Origin: Bacillota bacterium
Lineage (GTDB): Bacteria; Bacillota_A; Clostridia; Lachnospirales; Lachnospiraceae
NCBI GenBank assembly: GCA_023443625.1
Contig: JAEZTQ010000005.1
Coordinates: 124,001 to 188,000, forward strand
Direction of reading: 5' to 3'
DNA length: 64,000 nucleotides
Made by a program: the position numbers and the translations under genes
Shown: positions 63,374 to 64,000 of the stretch, piece after piece
Layout: each line of letters begins with the position of its first letter
How positions within the stretch are numbered: the stretch's first letter is position 1
Notes under the pieces: model-generated
The model's input: the letters and a program-made list of their open reading frames with translations, nothing else
What the model was told of the DNA's origin: nothing
Databases searched by the model: none

Positions 63374-63913
63374 CTAGAATTTCCCGTCTAAAACCTTTTT
63401 ATTCTTAATCAAATAGTCTATTAAGGAGACTACGGTCAGCACTACAGCAAGATAAATAGCAACTTGCTCTAATACATTAATAAAAGTGAAATCCAGATCT
63501 ATAATTAGCATAATGCTCATCACCATCTGAACTGTAGTTTTTATCTTTGCCCACCAACTAGCAGCAATAACAATCCCATTATCAGAGGCAATTAATCTAA
63601 ATCCGCTGATAATAAATTCACGAGCTATAATAATAATTACGATCCAAGCGGGAAGCTGCCCCAATTGAACAAAACATATTAAAGCACTACAAACTAATAA
63701 TTTGTCCGCCATTGGATCCATAAATTTGCCAAAGTTAGTGACTAGATTATTCTTTCTGGCAAGATAACCATCCAAAAGATCCGTTAGGGCTGCAATAATA
63801 AAGATAGAAGCTGCTAAGATACGTCCATTGGGTATCTGAGGCACTAGTAATAAAACCAAAAATATAGGAATTAAAAACACTCTAAATAGTGTAATCTTAT
63901 TTGGCAAATTCAT
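63374..63913 (-). CDS. pgsA: Phosphatidylglycerophosphate synthase
   Basis: 179 residues from the ATG at 63913 (MNLPNKITLFRV), five bases after GGAGGT. Four to five membrane segments surround the CDP-alcohol phosphotransferase signature DLLDGYLARKNNLVTNFGKF with MDPMADK, which holds the four catalytic aspartates. It condenses CDP-diacylglycerol with sn-glycerol-3-phosphate, the product of GpsA encoded in this window. cinA follows after a gap of about 180 bases. Confidence 0.96.
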   Translation of the reverse strand: MNLPNKITLFRVFLIPIFLVLLLVPQIPNGRILAASIFIIAALTDLLDGYLARKNNLVTNFGKFMDPMADKLLVCSALICFVQLGQLPAWIVIIIIAREFIISGFRLIASDNGIVIAASWWAKIKTTVQMVMSIMLIIDLDFTFINVLEQVAIYLAVVLTVVSLIDYLIKNKKVLDGKF

Positions 63914-63957
63914 ATAAACCTCCATTCCGTGAATTTGTGCTGGTGCCCAAACTCACT

Positions 63958-63983
63958 GTTTGAAAAATTATGATTTTTCAAAC
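63958..63983. terminator. Hairpin upstream of pgsA
   Basis: A perfect 11-bp AT-rich stem (GTTTGAAAAAT, TATG loop, ATTTTTCAAAC). It may end a gene beyond the right edge; no T run follows on the minus strand. Confidence 0.4.
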
Positions 63984-64000
63984 TTATCTTTCATAGTGTT

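Noticed and set aside
63968..64000. C-terminal tail of a gene entering from the right edge
   Set aside because: Only 10 codons before a stop (NTMKDKFEKS); too short to assign, although an upstream minus-strand gene could end here.

Overview
The window is AT-rich DNA from a spore-forming, low-GC Gram-positive anaerobe. It most resembles a Clostridia member of the Lachnospiraceae / Lachnoclostridium type. The reasons are spoIVA, a GerMN lipoprotein, strong AGGAGG ribosome sites, TTGACA-17-TATAAT promoters, a fused ispH-rpsA gene, and the clostridial order of the rnc-smc-ftsY, ylxM-ffh-rpsP and der-plsY-gpsA blocks. Almost everything is on the minus strand, so operons read from high to low coordinates; the only confident plus-strand gene is a LacI-type regulator at 4595-5620. 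Several starts were moved downstream to an ATG (or TTG) with a good ribosome site.

1-17 kb is a sugar-uptake region. A single-permease ABC importer (binding protein, permease, fused ATPase) is followed by the start of a GH43 glycosidase cut by the window edge. A LacI regulator diverges from it, and the shared intergenic region carries two clear promoters, a cre box and candidate operators. A nucleoside-hydrolase-like gene follows. Next is a complete LsrB/RhaS-type importer (ATPase, two permeases, binding protein). Upstream of it lies a separate operon of YesN-type regulator, YesM-type kinase and a second, paralogous binding protein, which looks like a three-component extracellular sugar sensor.

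17-34.5 kb is housekeeping: spoIVA, an inositol-phosphatase-like gene, an unknown lipoprotein, gpsA, plsY, der, a DUF512 iron-sulfur protein, pgeF, yraN, an FlhB C-domain protein, rnhB, ylqF, lepB, rplS, trmD, rimM, khpA, rpsP, ffh and ylxM. The khpA-rimM gap is unusual: a terminator is followed by two 94-base tandem copies of a structured element I cannot identify.

34.5-49 kb separates ylxM-ffh from ftsY, which are neighbours in many Firmicutes. It holds a two-gene ABC exporter preceded by a decayed, frameshifted coding remnant, an HPt protein and a hybrid histidine kinase. It also holds two degenerate minisatellites, a biotin-dependent decarboxylase/transcarboxylase operon, recX and recA with an SOS promoter, and threonine dehydratase.

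49-64 kb is again conserved: ftsY, smc, rnc, acpP, plsX, cheR, ispH-rpsA, cmk, a YhiN-type flavoprotein, a GerMN lipoprotein, cinA and pgsA. No rRNA, tRNA, CRISPR array, complete insertion sequence or prophage was recognised. All family names come from motifs read by eye, and no database search was run.
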